A stretch of 62,000 nt of DNA, taken from assembly GCA_030141605.1 (NCBI GenBank), contig JAQGDQ010000278.1, forward strand, positions 1 to 62,000, in the 5' to 3' direction. Under the pieces are notes generated by a model. The model was not told where the DNA came from. It did no database searches and saw nothing but the letters and a program-made list of their open reading frames with translations. Within the stretch, counting starts at the first letter, position 1; each line of letters starts with the position of its first letter. The DNA comes from Tubiluchus corallicola (Eukaryota > Priapulida > Priapulimorpha > Priapulimorphida > Tubiluchidae). Positions 32,601 through 41,024 of this stretch are shown one piece after another. The position numbers and the translations under genes are program-made.

Positions 32601-35600
32601 GCATATGGAATATCTATGTGACAGGGAACACTAGTTAGCTTACATTAAATTCTCATGAGGCGGCTTTTTCTCCTTATAGCTTACGTCTTGTGGATTATGA
32701 CTAGCTTTGTCTGATACAGGCCTGGTATGTGTAACTGACATAAAAATTCTAACCTAGTCGACTGTAGCTTTCGATTGCACTGCTTTCATAGGTCACACTG
32801 TCGGATGCTTTCTCCATCAGTAAAGGCATCCCAAGTAAACTGACAAGATTAAGAAGTTCTTCTCTATGATGCTCCTCATAGTATGTGCTGTTCTTTGCAC
32901 ATTTTTCAACGATCTCTGCGACTAACGCAACATCTTTTATAAGCTAACATTAATTTAAGGAGTTGAAAATTTTCTATGTTACGATTTTTTAAATCAGTTC
33001 CACCTCAAAGTGCTAATGGAGAGAAGATTTACAAACTTTTAACATAACTGTAATTCTAATAATTAATAAACAGACATATACTAAAACCACTAATATCATG
33101 ATTCATCCAGAAGAACTTCCTGGCAACCATTCACAGGCAAAACATTGAAAGGATACAATTCCGTAAGGATTTTCCTGGGTTATCTTTTTGACAAAATGAA
33201 TATGTCTTTCATGTTGAACAGCCTGAAATCAAACATATTATCGGTATGCACAAGAACTTTCATTATAGTCACACAAGTAATGCTTCTGACAATAATGCCA
33301 GCAACAATTTATACAGATATCATGTCATGTTGATTTTATTGTGAAATTAATGTAATTATATAATCCCATGTAGACCATGTCATCATGATTTTGTTATATT
33401 GTATTGTTGTTCGGTAATTTCGTAATAAAATAAAAAAGAAATATAAAAAACCTTCAACTTCTACTAACACCACATTTTTTGGTAAATTTCCATTCACTGT
33501 TAGAAAAAAATATCAGAATGATCTAGAAAACTTTTAAACATATTGGCTGCAGAAAAGTGTAGGTATAATACTAGGCTGATGCTTGCCACAGTGCTCAGAA
33601 ACATGCTGCCAGACATGCTACTTAGCAAATAATGGACATTTTCTCTTCCATCACGGTCAGGGTTTATCTCAAAAAACTTGAATAAAGTTTTTTTTTATAT
33701 ATAAACATACAGCTATTTATTAACAACATTAACAATGAAGTATAGATTGCTTAACTAAAATTTCTGCCAAATGAAAGTTTTCAAAATAAGTAATCCTAAG
33801 CCAGGACACCATTGTTATATAAAACAGTGATTGACCCAAGTTGTAAAAATTATTTATTTACTTTCTACACCCTCTACATTGTGATGGTACGAAGCCATAA
33901 TGTCAGCATAACATATTAGGTATAAAAGTGCTGAAATGAAATGGCCTTGTTGCTTCAGTAGGCAAATGAGTAGATAATTTCACTTATTCAGGACCTGCTC
34001 TGTAATTGCAACCAGAAACACGGGAGTGAAGTCTGGCAATTTCACTATACGCTCATATCTCGGTTTGCTGGACCACACTTTTGCGGATATTGGAAGATTC
34101 GGACAAAATCTGGACCATTAAAAAGTCCCGCGTACTACGGACAGGGGTAGTCCGCTGTTTCGCGAGTTGACCACTAGTTGGCGGGGCCGTCACTTTGTTT
34201 ACATCATTACATCAGTGTAAAGCATGTGCAGAAAAATATAAAGTCAGTTATGCGGAATTAGTCGAGTCAATTGGCGACAGTTTTTATATACTTTTGCAGA
34301 GAAGCAGATAATTAGGCGACTGAGTCTACATTACCGTAGGTCTAATACACGGTGCATACTAGCATTAGCTTAGTATCGGAAGATATGGACAATCGGCAAA
34401 TTCGCAAGTCTCCCCGCTTTTCTCCGGCAAACCGAGATGTGAATGTATAAATTCCTGGTTTCAAACTGCATTTCCATGTCACCACTGATTATGAATTACA
34501 AGACAGTAACATGCTCTTGGTCGTCATCATTACATCATCTAATTTTTTTCAACATGAGAAGTATCTACCATAACAAAAATCAATTATATTATTTTGTTCA
34601 CTTAAAAAATTATATACATCAAAAATCATCAATAAAACAAAATTTGATAATATCCAAAACAGTTAACTGAAAAACAAATTGCACTAGGCACAAATTACGT
34701 TGCATTACATTACAACAAGTAATTAATCATACTCACTGTTAACGGATCGTCAAACAACTGCAGTAAAGCTAGCATGGTTATATGCTATGCCATCCTAATC
34801 ACAGTGCAGCATTACCTTACAGTACACAGTATCCTAATCATAGTACAAAACATAGATTACTACATTATTACACATAACATCATTATATACACCAATTCTG
34901 AAATTCCATTTTGGTTATAAAACAATCATGAAAATATATATATAAACAAATAGCTAAACAAGAAATATTTGATTTTCATAGGAATAATTACAATCATGTG
35001 AAAAGCATGTAAGAGCACAGTAGTAAAATGGACAGCATTGTAAACATTAAAACCTACTTAAGTCATTTAAAATTTATTCATTTAAACGTTCATTAACTTA
35101 ACATTAAATGACCCAATTATTTAAAAAGACTCAATCTTATTTATTCATTTAAAATGGGTGAATCTTAAGTCATTTATTAAGACAACGGCTGAACTTCTGC
35201 AGCTAAATTTCAAAATTATGTTGAATATTTGTCATTTTTTGACATTTTTTAATGACTTCAATCAAGAAAATTTTGCGTACAGTGATCTCTCACTAATCTA
35301 ATCTGTTCAGTTTGGGGTGATCCCATTTTGAGCACATTATTTCAGCAATTTTTTTAATTGACAGAATATAGATCTGTCATATGCTCTACCTCATCCTAGC
35401 TAATTGTTTACACACACAACTGCTACCTATGATGGAACGATCACACAATTAATTGAAATTTTACAAACTAAATTTACTTGCGAGACAGGAAATGTGAAAA
35501 ATTTGGTGCAAAGTCTGGATTTGACCAGAGACGTTCCACTTAATACAGCAGATGAAATATACTACAAATTATGATACATTCCCAACAAATTATGATACAT

Positions 35601-38600
35601 CTTAGATAATCCTTATGACTGATCAACCAGTTCAGCATTTCAAAGATTGGTTCACTCACCCTAGTGTTACACTAATGAACTTAAGGCCTCAAAGGGTTGC
35701 AATACTCCCCACATTTTGTGACTTTCCCAAAAATCAGTGGCAGATCCCGAGCAAAATGATAGCACAACGTTTTGTCTGGAATTTTGCGGAATGCAACCAA
35801 TGCCTTGAGCGAAAAGAGTTTCCCAGCAATAAGTTCACTACATGATAAAATCCAAGACAATCATTGTCATCAGCTGAATCGCATTACAAAAACTTTTTGT
35901 GTCATAAAAATGATAAATTATAAGAAGCTGCACTAAGCAGCAAAGTTATTCATTTACACGTCATGAACAGGGCAGGATTATCCTATAGGCTAGTATAGGC
36001 TACAGCCTGGGACTCCTAGCTCTGGTGAAATTTGATATAAAATTTGTTTTTTTACAACTTTGTTTTAAAATATGTGCTAATTTGGTTTTGCAATAAACAG
36101 CAAAATAGCAGTATTTGTCAAAGAGCATTTTTATTGATCAACAAATGATAGCTATTCTAGTTATTTAAAGAATTGCAACAAGTTTACTTCAAGTTATGTA
36201 AGTGTTGTTAAAATATATCACGAGTAAACTATATCATGAAGGGTGTGGATGAGTTAGAGGGTGGCACCATCTGAGGAGGCCCATAATTTTATGAGCCAAT
36301 GGGACCCCAAAAGGTCACAATCTGGGTCTAGTCATAGAATAATACAGTTTAAATTTGCACAATTGTTGTGTTTTTTAAACGGTTTTAAAGACATAATGAT
36401 CGAACACATTTAGTTATTACTGACAAACTGCACAGCATTTTAATGTCATCAGTTTCTTGATAGATAAGCCAAGTTATGAAAAGCCAGTACTCAACTTTAG
36501 TGGTGTTATACTGTGAAAGAAACTGCGTGAGCACCACTTTGGGAGCAAAAGTCTAAAATTATTTTGGCAAGACTGCAGATATTTCTAGCAAGAATTATAA
36601 TTTCAATAAAGAATAATGACTGACTTTTAATACTGCAAAATTATACTTTACACTGTGTTTTAAACTTGAACACAAAATACAGTAATGAATCCGAATACAG
36701 TATTTGCAAGAAAATACAAATGACGTCAAACACATTGGTTTATCACTCTGCTTCCGCTGTAATGTCAGCAGCGGCATTCAGGACAACAGCTCATGCTGGA
36801 CAACAACTGTCTAAACTAAACTAAACTAAACAACACGACAGTCACAACTAATGGCTAATCAATAGATCAACTGATTACAGTATTTCATAAACACAAATTT
36901 GCAGAGCAGCAGCCATTCTTACACGAAATTAACACTTCAAGTAGACGAAAATGACTTTTCAATTTAAACAGAACGTAAAGACTAAGTTTTAAAGCACTGC
37001 AAAATACAGAGATATAGGTATAATAAAAAAGAAACTAAGCCAGTTAGCCTTGTTTTATAATAAATGAGCAATAAAAATATTGAGTCTCTCTTGCCTTTAA
37101 CCATAAGAACACATCATGACTGCGATGTATTTTCTCTATATTAACATCAAGTGCTCGTCTGCAAGATTTATTCAGTTTTTGTATTTTTCCGTTTATTAGG
37201 CTACGGAAATGGAATAAATTTGATTGTTCCATTCCATCGACGACCCTTACATTGAATGCCCAAGTTACATAAGCCCCAATTGCATCTTTTAACCACGATC
37301 ATAAACAAAAAATAGCATAAAATAAACTATATCACATTGATGTATATTATCGGTTTTGATCTCATTTGAATTAATTTTGAAGTCCTGTGAAGATCTCATT
37401 GAGGTCTATAAAAACTGGCCAGAAAAGAAACATTTTGTTTTGTCATTGTTTAAAGTTAATCAAATAGTTATTTTTATCTAACTTGCAAAGCCGTAAACTA
37501 AATTAAACTGCGTATTTTCTTGATTGCAAAATGATTTAATCAGCAACTCATAGTCATAAGCATTGTGCATTTCTTCCTATAAACGAAACTAAACTATATA
37601 TTTCCACTAATTGACTTGAAATTTGAATTGACAATAACAAAATCTAGAACCAGGCACATATTTTTCCAGCTAACTAAAGAAAAGTTGAGTATTTTCCATA
37701 CCAGTGTTAGACGGAGCTGTAGCTAAATGTCCGGCACGTACCAGCGTTAATTAAGCCCTGCAGGGGCGTGAATTAATTTACACGCTGCTTGGGCAGTCAC
37801 AGATGATGATTGACATTATGTTAGACGTCAATTGCGAACAGGCTAAACGGAGATCTCATGGACCCTCTTACAGCACCTACACTGCGATAGACTCTACGTC
37901 CCTATTTTGAGCAACTGAGCTAGATTGGGTAATCCTGTTGCGTCCGCCGGGTAAGTAGACTAGAAGGTCCCTGAGTCAAATCTAGGCCGTGCCACAATTT
38001 TTTACATTTCCTGTCTTTGCAGTAAGTTTGATTTCTAAGCTTCAAATATGCCAATGTATTGTGGATTCGTTGCATCACTAGTAGTTGTTGACCAATTACC
38101 TAGTTTTAGCACATAGTACCAACTTACAAACGTTTACATTACGCTAAATAAGTATAACTTCATCCAAAATATTGTTATTTTAATAAACTATACTATCGTC
38201 TGCGTTAAAGTGCGTTTCCCGTGACGCTACAATAGAAGAAACCTTTTGCTAGTATGATGATCACACAAGCACATAATTTCTTACCGCAAGGGTCCCTGAC
38301 GAGAAGCTTGGCTTGGAGCTATTCCCTGAAATAATACATACATGATCGATACTATAAACTGTACATATCTTTGAAAACTATTACAAGCAATAGGAACAAA
38401 ACTCCTTTCAGCATCAAAACTTTTCAACTGAAATGGCTTTTTATATCGAAACTTTGTTATAAAAAAACATGCAATTGCAATTTCTAAATCCAAAGCATCA
38501 GCCAGAATTATCCATATGCAGTAATCTATAACGTCTCAGTAAACAAATGTAGAATGTTGATAACATCTGCCACACACTCTATTTAGTAGGTTTTTACAGC

Positions 38601-41024
38601 GCATTGCGACTTAATTTGTGCTCTGCATAGCCAACATTGCAATTATTTCGGCAGTAAAGAGTAACTTCAAACAGCGCCACCGTGCAAAAATTTCCATATA
38701 TACGAGGTTCGCCTGGCAAATGGCACAGATCTTTTCGTGACTGGGTTGACAATGCATCAGCATTGCATTGTTTGGAAAATTATGCCTGAGAAAGACAAAG
38801 TTGGCTGCGGCGTGAACAGTTGCCTGTACAGGATATTTAACTGCGCAGCAAAAGCTTATGCATTTATTTGCTGTTGAATATTTGCAGAAAGCGCTCTGGG
38901 TAAACAAAACTGAATGGTTTTTTTACGCAAGTTTATTAGCCAGACCGCAAGTGTGCAAACGTAGTTGCTTATATTATGCTTTGAATAATTATACCCCTCC
39001 CCCCCCCCCCAATAATTACAAAACTGAACGAAAAAGAATAAACTGAAAAGTTGAAGCAATTGCTAGCGAAATCACTCGTACATTTTCAAACATTGTGATG
39101 CACATGACCAGCCAGACCCACTGCTCATCAAAAGTAATTATTTCTGCCGTCATTGCAAACGTCATAACTCTTGTCACTTGCCTTGGAAATACGATTTTTG
39201 GTGGTTTTTGGTGGAGCTTTACTAAAAGAGGAGCTTTTCAGTGAGTCAGACTCTGAAATAACCTACTCATGAAGAGTGCTATGGTAGGAAAATGCAGTAT
39301 TGTATGGTATCGTATACAGTATAGGCTGCCTATTTACATGAGTAGTCTACCAGTAGTACCATGTTTTCTACAAAATGTTGCTATGGCAATCCAGTGTATA
39401 TTTGTAACTGTGCGTGTTAGGACTATAATTTTGTCATGTACTTGAAAATGTTCAGTAAAGTCTAGGTTTTAAGAAGCATGTGTTTCTAGCTGGTATTGTG
39501 TTTTGAATAATCGCTGATGCTATGTAACTTGTGACTGTGACATATGTTGTAAAACCATTTTTAATGCTTTATACTGTATGCATTTTACGTACAAATTTAA
39601 AAACCGCTTACTTTCAAACAAATGAGTTAATAATTACAGCTGCAACTTAATCTTAATTATGTAATTCATGTTTTCTCATTTTATTATCTTTTATGTATAT
39701 TTGTAGCTACGTTTTATAGTACCAAAAATTTAAAAAGTATAGTAAAAACTTCTTTTTGGACTGGACACATTCTTTTTCCCGTAATATTATTAATTGTTAT
39801 GTATGTGAAGTGTGAACCATACTCTTAAAACATCATAAATGTGACTGTAATTTCCGTTCTTTTCGATTGATTCTGTTTTTGCAATAGACATTACAGTTGG
39901 TTTGACTTGTTTTTCCTTTGAGTGATAACGCATATAAGGTAGAACCAGGGTCTCACATTTCATTGTTATCTATATTTACTATGTAACTCTGAAATTGCGT
40001 CACTTTACTTTTGGTGGCCCGCATATATTTATGCACGTTATGCGTTGCTTTTCACCTTGCACAGGTCTCCCTGGCCAACTTGTTGTACTGTGTCTATTTT
40101 GTTATGGCTAAGATAAATAAACAAGATAACAAATAAATAAATAAATAAATAAATAAATAAATGGAAGGAGTTTACAATTCTTCACACAATTTAAATACCC
40201 TAACCCTAACCCTAACCATAGCTTTAATTCTAACCCTAAGCTTCAAACCAACCCTAATCCTAGCCCTATTCCTAATCCACTCCACGAACTAGTTTCTTGT
40301 GTGTGGAGGATTGTAAACTTTAGCCAAATAAATAAATAAATAAATAGATAAACAAATAAATGAATAGCAAAATAAATACCAAATATCTGTACTGAAGCAA
40401 GATTAAATTAAAATAAAATAAAGTAAATCGCGATGGGAGTGGTAACCATCACAGGTGCAAAACCTAACCCAGATAACAGAAAATGCACTTGTACATGTTG
40501 GAAAGCTGTTGCTTAATAATTTATCTGTAGCCAAATCAAAATAGCAAAACTATAGGACTAATGTAAAAGCCTTAACATTAGAAATTCAATTAAGAACACA
40601 TATCGACTGAGTGGCTGGTTGTCACTGAGACGACTTGTAGACTCTCTTGCTCGGAGAGGCGAACTGGGGATTTAGAAGCTAGATTGAAAGCGCTTGATAA
40701 AAGCACTCGTATTGGAACTCCTATTGATTGTTCTTCTCTGAATCCCTTTGTGGCGTATCTGTCAGGAGCAATTTGTCTGCTGGACACTTACACACTTGAG
40801 CGTACATTCTCTTGCGTATCTGTGAGCAAAACTTGAATTTTGTTTGTTAGCTGGTGGCATTCAAAACAAACCACAAAACGCTCTGTAGTTACGCATGCTA
40901 AACTTAAAACTTTCTTTCTAACTTGATATTCCGTTCGTTATTAATGTGCTAGCCATACTATCACCTAACTTACTTCTTTTCACTCTTTACAGCAAAATGA
41001 CATACCCTGTCGAAAAATTGCCAT
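14328..41024 (-). CDS. CFAP69: Cilia and flagella associated protein 69, 19 proposed coding exons
   Basis: In mammals CFAP69 is an armadillo-fold protein needed for sperm flagellum assembly and for olfactory cilium responses. Well-supported exons, 5' to 3' on the minus strand: 32943-32754, 31676-31587, 30543-30485, 28765-28684, 28487-28189, 26928-26752, 24711-24495, 23563-23435, 22884-22766, 21391-21273, 19369-19288, 18240-18042, 17733-17513, 15954-15757 and 14630-14328. They total 2484 nt in one frame. Landmarks matching the vertebrate protein include TEILFNLLEK, HDKQLRNDLL, LLALFSYVQ, EGIFLLLDLL and VESTPLEM near the C-terminus. Four N-terminal exons (41024-41006, 39252-39182, 38325-38285, 37158-37095) are proposed because their phases chain exactly and begin at ATG. 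The total is 892 residues, against about 941 in human. Expression is expected in ciliated or sperm-forming cells, but no regulatory site was recognised. Confidence 0.9.
15274..15651 (+). mobile_element. MITE copy A of an inverted pair
   Basis: About 375 bp element in a CFAP69 intron, with TCAAAGGTTAAGTG near each end in inverted orientation. It aligns over its full length with the reverse complement of 24841-25209, including GTAACTTCAGTTGTTT and CTGTTACTATTA blocks. Confidence 0.8.
15757..15954 (-). CDS. CFAP69: CFAP69 exon (predicted coiled-coil)
   Basis: 66 codons in phase 0 between aattcag and gtaaaa. It encodes VGQVWAETRSELHEEKIRPV, matching human IGEIWNEIYEEIKLEKLRPV, followed by a Lys/Glu-rich stretch likely to form a helix. 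Confidence 0.95.
16095..16345 (+). repeat. dispersed repeat, copy 1
   Basis: It shares ACTAATTACAC, TTATTACTAAATCCT and CCAGAAGGCTTGG blocks, in the same order and spacing, with 27700-27900. Both copies are in CFAP69 introns in direct orientation. Family not recognised. Confidence 0.6.
17513..17733 (-). CDS. CFAP69: CFAP69 exon
   Basis: Acceptor ctatttag, donor gtaatc. It encodes RSPAIVDVSANNRSKIYSLV and ends ELISSYLNLK, matching human PSIAVMDVAENIRAKIYAIL and LCIIHRYFDFK. Confidence 0.95.
18042..18240 (-). CDS. CFAP69: CFAP69 exon
   Basis: Acceptor tgtgtag, donor gtatgt. It encodes SIILGCILDFCENEAVLEHI and LCQLWREEEKNIGSER, matching human NLILGIMVEFCDNPKTAAHV and LIKLWRKEEKELGVKR. Confidence 0.96.
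19288..19369 (-). CDS. CFAP69: CFAP69 exon
   Basis: Acceptor ttaccag, donor gtagat. It encodes SCVVGCSMNEDKFLEYEG and IFLLLDLLE, matching human CILGCYPSEDYFLEKEG and IFLLLDLLA. Confidence 0.95.
19391..19640 (+). repeat. direct repeat copy 1 flanking the 5S-like insert
   Basis: Shares TTTTGAGAAACTT, TGGGTCA and GACACTTTTTTATGAAAACG blocks with 20878-21090 at similar spacing. Both copies lie in one CFAP69 intron. Confidence 0.6.
19928..20047 (+). rRNA. 5S rRNA-like sequence (probable pseudogene or 5S-derived retroposon head)
   Basis: 120 nt, full length, from GACTACGGCC to GCTGTAGGCTT. It contains CACCGGTTCTCGTCTGATC, GGTTAAGCAACGT, CCTGGTTAGTACTTGGATGG and AATACCAGGTGCTGTAG, i.e. the internal promoter A box, intermediate element and C box of 5S genes. 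Deviations from the usual animal sequence include CCAAATC for CCATATC and GCCAAGAAATA for GCCTGGGAATA. No run of T follows the 3' end, so RNA polymerase III termination is not provided. It is antisense within a CFAP69 intron. It is probably a dispersed pseudogene or a 5S-headed SINE, not a working rRNA gene. Confidence 0.8.
20048..20420 (+). other. GC-rich segment joined to the 5S-like sequence, with retroelement-like coding remnant
   Basis: An abruptly GC-rich stretch in AT-rich intron. Two overlapping frames (20104-20409 and 20175-20414) are open. One encodes LLDYTREEERGFLLSG, and after a frame change it continues SPYTLPRRAPWRRSR. This resembles the L.....FLL.GF..GF segment often seen in tyrosine-recombinase (DIRS-like) retroelements. 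That assignment is from memory and weak. It could equally be a SINE body. Confidence 0.35.
20483..20707. mobile_element. palindromic (foldback) MITE
   Basis: Two arms of about 85 bp, opposite in orientation: the left contains TTTCGTTAGATAAAT and GGTTTCATTGGATACC, the right their complements with a few changes. A short AT-rich loop at 20570-20630 separates them. Non-coding. Confidence 0.7.
20878..21090 (+). repeat. direct repeat copy 2 flanking the 5S-like insert
   Basis: Homologue of 19391-19640 about 1.49 kb away, same orientation, clearly diverged. Confidence 0.6.
21273..21391 (-). CDS. CFAP69: CFAP69 exon
   Basis: Acceptor tttattag, donor gtaagt. It encodes ELFGERGVCCLLHYLRSCPD and GFGHNQLLIITIHCV, matching human EIFGTEGVDIVLHVMKTDPR and GLGYNVLLFSTLDSIW. 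The terminal tryptophan codon is split across the intron. Confidence 0.92.
22766..22884 (-). CDS. CFAP69: CFAP69 exon
   Basis: Acceptor ttgtttag, donor gtatgt. It encodes VDMQCNILFILGTLCGSDVH then RK, matching human LEIQSDILLILSGLCENHIQ then RK. Confidence 0.9.
23136..23345 (+). mobile_element. tRNA-derived SINE (probable)
   Basis: The head GGGTAGCGTAGCTCAATGGT resembles the 5' half of a tRNA (A box). A weak B-box region follows, then about 130 nt of unrelated body and an A/T-rich tail at 23340-23362. It does not fold as an intact tRNA. Confidence 0.45.
23435..23563 (-). CDS. CFAP69: CFAP69 exon
   Basis: Acceptor tttttgcag, donor gtaaaa. It encodes AFSKLYWCIQLMQSLVTTRH and VVEDLCDQGAINQLL, matching human NKDLCEKGTIQQMIG. 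No ATG-initiated frame reveals this exon; it was found by reading the strand. Confidence 0.9.
24495..24711 (-). CDS. CFAP69: CFAP69 exon
   Basis: Acceptor attttag, donor gtaaag. It encodes NKVLLALFSYVQ and HELQVQAIIALCSLAPLCID, matching human GKVILALFTYVK and HEELQLHAIATLSSVAPLLI. Confidence 0.96.
24841..25209 (-). mobile_element. MITE copy B of an inverted pair
   Basis: Ends TTTTCACAGTTCTCGCG and, inverted, TTTTTACAGTTTCGTTG, followed internally by GTCAAAGGTTAAGTGTA on both sides. Reverse-oriented homologue of 15274-15651. No coding capacity seen. Confidence 0.8.
26617..26708 (+). pseudogene. non-LTR retrotransposon fragment (end of reverse transcriptase ORF)
   Basis: Frame reading LYWLPIEQLIKYKILLLVF then PLHGEAPDYI and a stop. 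This is the LHWLP..QRI.FK.LLL..K.L.G.AP.Y. segment found at the C-terminus of RTE/CR1-type polymerases. About one codon is missing in the middle. It lies in a CFAP69 intron in the opposite orientation to the gene. Confidence 0.65.
26752..26928 (-). CDS. CFAP69: CFAP69 exon
   Basis: 59 codons in phase 0 between gtgtatag and gtattt. It encodes LCILATFQDVRCHHALVQYL and KEDFEMKKVLMQIIVLIA, matching human LILFATFNEVKSQNLLVKGL and YEDFELKKLLFNVIVIL. The acceptor at 26922 was rejected because it breaks the frame. Confidence 0.95.
27560..27910 (+). repeat. dispersed repeat, copy 2
   Basis: Homologue of 16095-16345, longer because of an internal AT-rich insertion at about 27610-27740. The open frame at 27871-28113 starts inside it and looks incidental. 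Confidence 0.55.
28189..28487 (-). CDS. CFAP69: CFAP69 exon (armadillo core)
   Basis: 299 nt, acceptor actttcag, donor gtatgt. It contains LIWIVTEILFNLLEKEKAGV and KHDKQLRNDLLIVVL, the clearest matches to human FRSSEILWNLLEKSSKEEV and HYDRQLRNDILVITT. Confidence 0.95.
28684..28765 (-). CDS. CFAP69: CFAP69 exon
   Basis: Acceptor cattgcag, donor gtatta. It encodes YFAKIQTNRLNLILELLDEL then HLFSVSS, matching human QLVEKLWVLKVLQHLSTSE. Confidence 0.85.
30485..30543 (-). CDS. CFAP69: CFAP69 exon
   Basis: 59 nt between ttacacag and gtaaaa, encoding NDTNMTIVNKGTFPTALAK. It joins the next exon to read TALAKYFAKIQTNRL, which follows human LAKTMVQSMTLLENQL. Confidence 0.75.
30867..31402. mobile_element. 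hAT-like MITE, 536 bp, with internal GC-rich tandem repeats
   Basis: Perfect 16 bp terminal inverted repeats, CAGGGGTGTGCAAATT and its complement, with flanking 8 bp duplications TACTGAAC (30859) and TACTAAAC (31403). Interior copies of a unit with GGGCCGCACTTTCATT and TTGACAAATCTCTTCG lie at about 31264-31360. The open frame at 31146-31454 is inside this element and is not a gene. Confidence 0.88.
31587..31676 (-). CDS. CFAP69: CFAP69 exon
   Basis: Acceptor aaagtcag, donor gtatta. It encodes 29 residues including CHDQLAKQLTVVNKT. It is placed by phase (2 bases in, 1 base out) and modest similarity to human SELRIQICKCIVDF. The alternative acceptor 9 nt inside gives a stop. Confidence 0.7.
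31824..32721. mobile_element. probable DNA transposon relic with imperfect inverted ends
   Basis: The left CCCGTGTCACACAGA-type end and right TCTGATACAGGC-type end are roughly inverted. A subterminal block with TCATAATCCRYAAGNC..GTAAGCYATAA occurs in opposite orientation at both ends. It abuts the CFAP69 exon ending at 32754. Superfamily not assigned. Confidence 0.45.
32754..32943 (-). CDS. CFAP69: CFAP69 exon (N-terminal armadillo region)
   Basis: Acceptor aatgttag, donor gttaga. It encodes LIKDVALVAEIVEKC and LLGMPLLMEKASDSVTYESS, matching human LCGLPFLKKKVSDEITYAED. First exon with clear similarity. Confidence 0.85.
34048..34447. mobile_element. 400 bp MITE with TA duplication (Tc1/mariner-like)
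   Basis: The terminal inverted repeats are about 25 bp, TACRYTCAYATCTCGGTTTG then CYGGA, agreeing at nearly every position. It is flanked by TA on both sides (34046-34047 and 34448-34449). No coding capacity. The GC-rich interior differs from its surroundings. Confidence 0.8.
35968..36330. mobile_element. hAT-like MITE, copy 1 of a family
   Basis: It begins CAGGGCAGGATTATCCTATA and ends in a diverged copy of the family terminus. The whole 363 bp aligns in inverted orientation with 45967-46351. Possible 8 bp duplication GTCATGAA / GTCATAGA. Confidence 0.75.
37095..37158 (-). CDS. CFAP69: CFAP69 proposed exon 4, GC donor
   Basis: Acceptor tcttgcag. It encodes RALDVNIEKIHRSHDVFLWL then K, aligning with human KQLKFVKKLVQCYQNGLP just before the firmly placed exon 32943-32754. 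The donor AAG|GCAAGA leaves phase 0, as that exon requires. Confidence 0.5.
37915..38010 (+). mobile_element. tRNA-like sequence (possible SINE)
   Basis: CTAGATTGGGTAATCC and GGTCCCTGAGTCAAATCTAG with GCCGTGCCAC then T6, i.e. A-box- and B-box-like parts and a T run. Poor match. It sits in the proposed CFAP69 5' intron. Confidence 0.3.
38285..38325 (-). CDS. CFAP69: CFAP69 proposed exon 3
   Basis: 41 nt between ttatttcag and gtaaga, encoding GIAPSQASRQGPL plus two bases of an arginine codon. The phase fits both neighbours. It corresponds loosely to human LLEETDKDGLEEK. Confidence 0.45.
38999..39010 (+). repeat. C12 homopolymer
   Basis: Twelve C residues in a row, preceded by CCCCT. Likely unstable in sequencing. 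Confidence 0.9.
39182..39252 (-). CDS. CFAP69: CFAP69 proposed exon 2, GC donor
   Basis: Acceptor ttatttcag. It encodes 23 residues, SDSLKSSSFSKAPPKTTKNR then ISK, a Ser/Lys-rich leader comparable to the Ser-rich human N-terminus and its LNRVIKLL. The donor is AAG|GCAAGT, the classic strong GC-AG form. A GT donor is not available in frame. Confidence 0.45.
40104..40163 (+). repeat. AAAT-type tail of a retroposon
   Basis: AGATAAATAAACAAGATAAC followed by nine or so AAAT units. A second AAAT stretch lies at 40325-40350 on the far side of the telomere-like element 40170-40318, so that element seems to have landed within this tail. Confidence 0.45.
40170..40318. mobile_element. telomere-like MITE, copy 1
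   Basis: 149 bp. Ends GTTTACAATTCTTCACACA and, inverted, GTTTACAATCCTCCACACA. The interior is CCCTAA-like repeats, perfect for about three units at 40198-40214 and degenerate to about 40280. Shares both termini with the copies at 42522 and 47839. Confidence 0.75.
41006..41024 (-). CDS. CFAP69: CFAP69 proposed first coding exon (start codon)
   Basis: ATG at 41024-41022 with A at -3 and G at +4, encoding MAIFRQ plus one base, then donor gtatgt. The leftover G completes GAG with the next exon. Chosen because it is the only ATG-donor combination I found that fits the phase. No similarity is testable at this length. Confidence 0.4.

Noticed and set aside
33470-33700. Minus-strand open frame EINPDRDGRENVHYLLSS
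   Set aside because: Looks protein-like but has no fitting splice sites or phase for CFAP69 and no recognised family.
35615-35845. Plus-strand 76-codon frame
   Set aside because: No splice context, no family and a position inside the proposed CFAP69 5' intron; likely chance.
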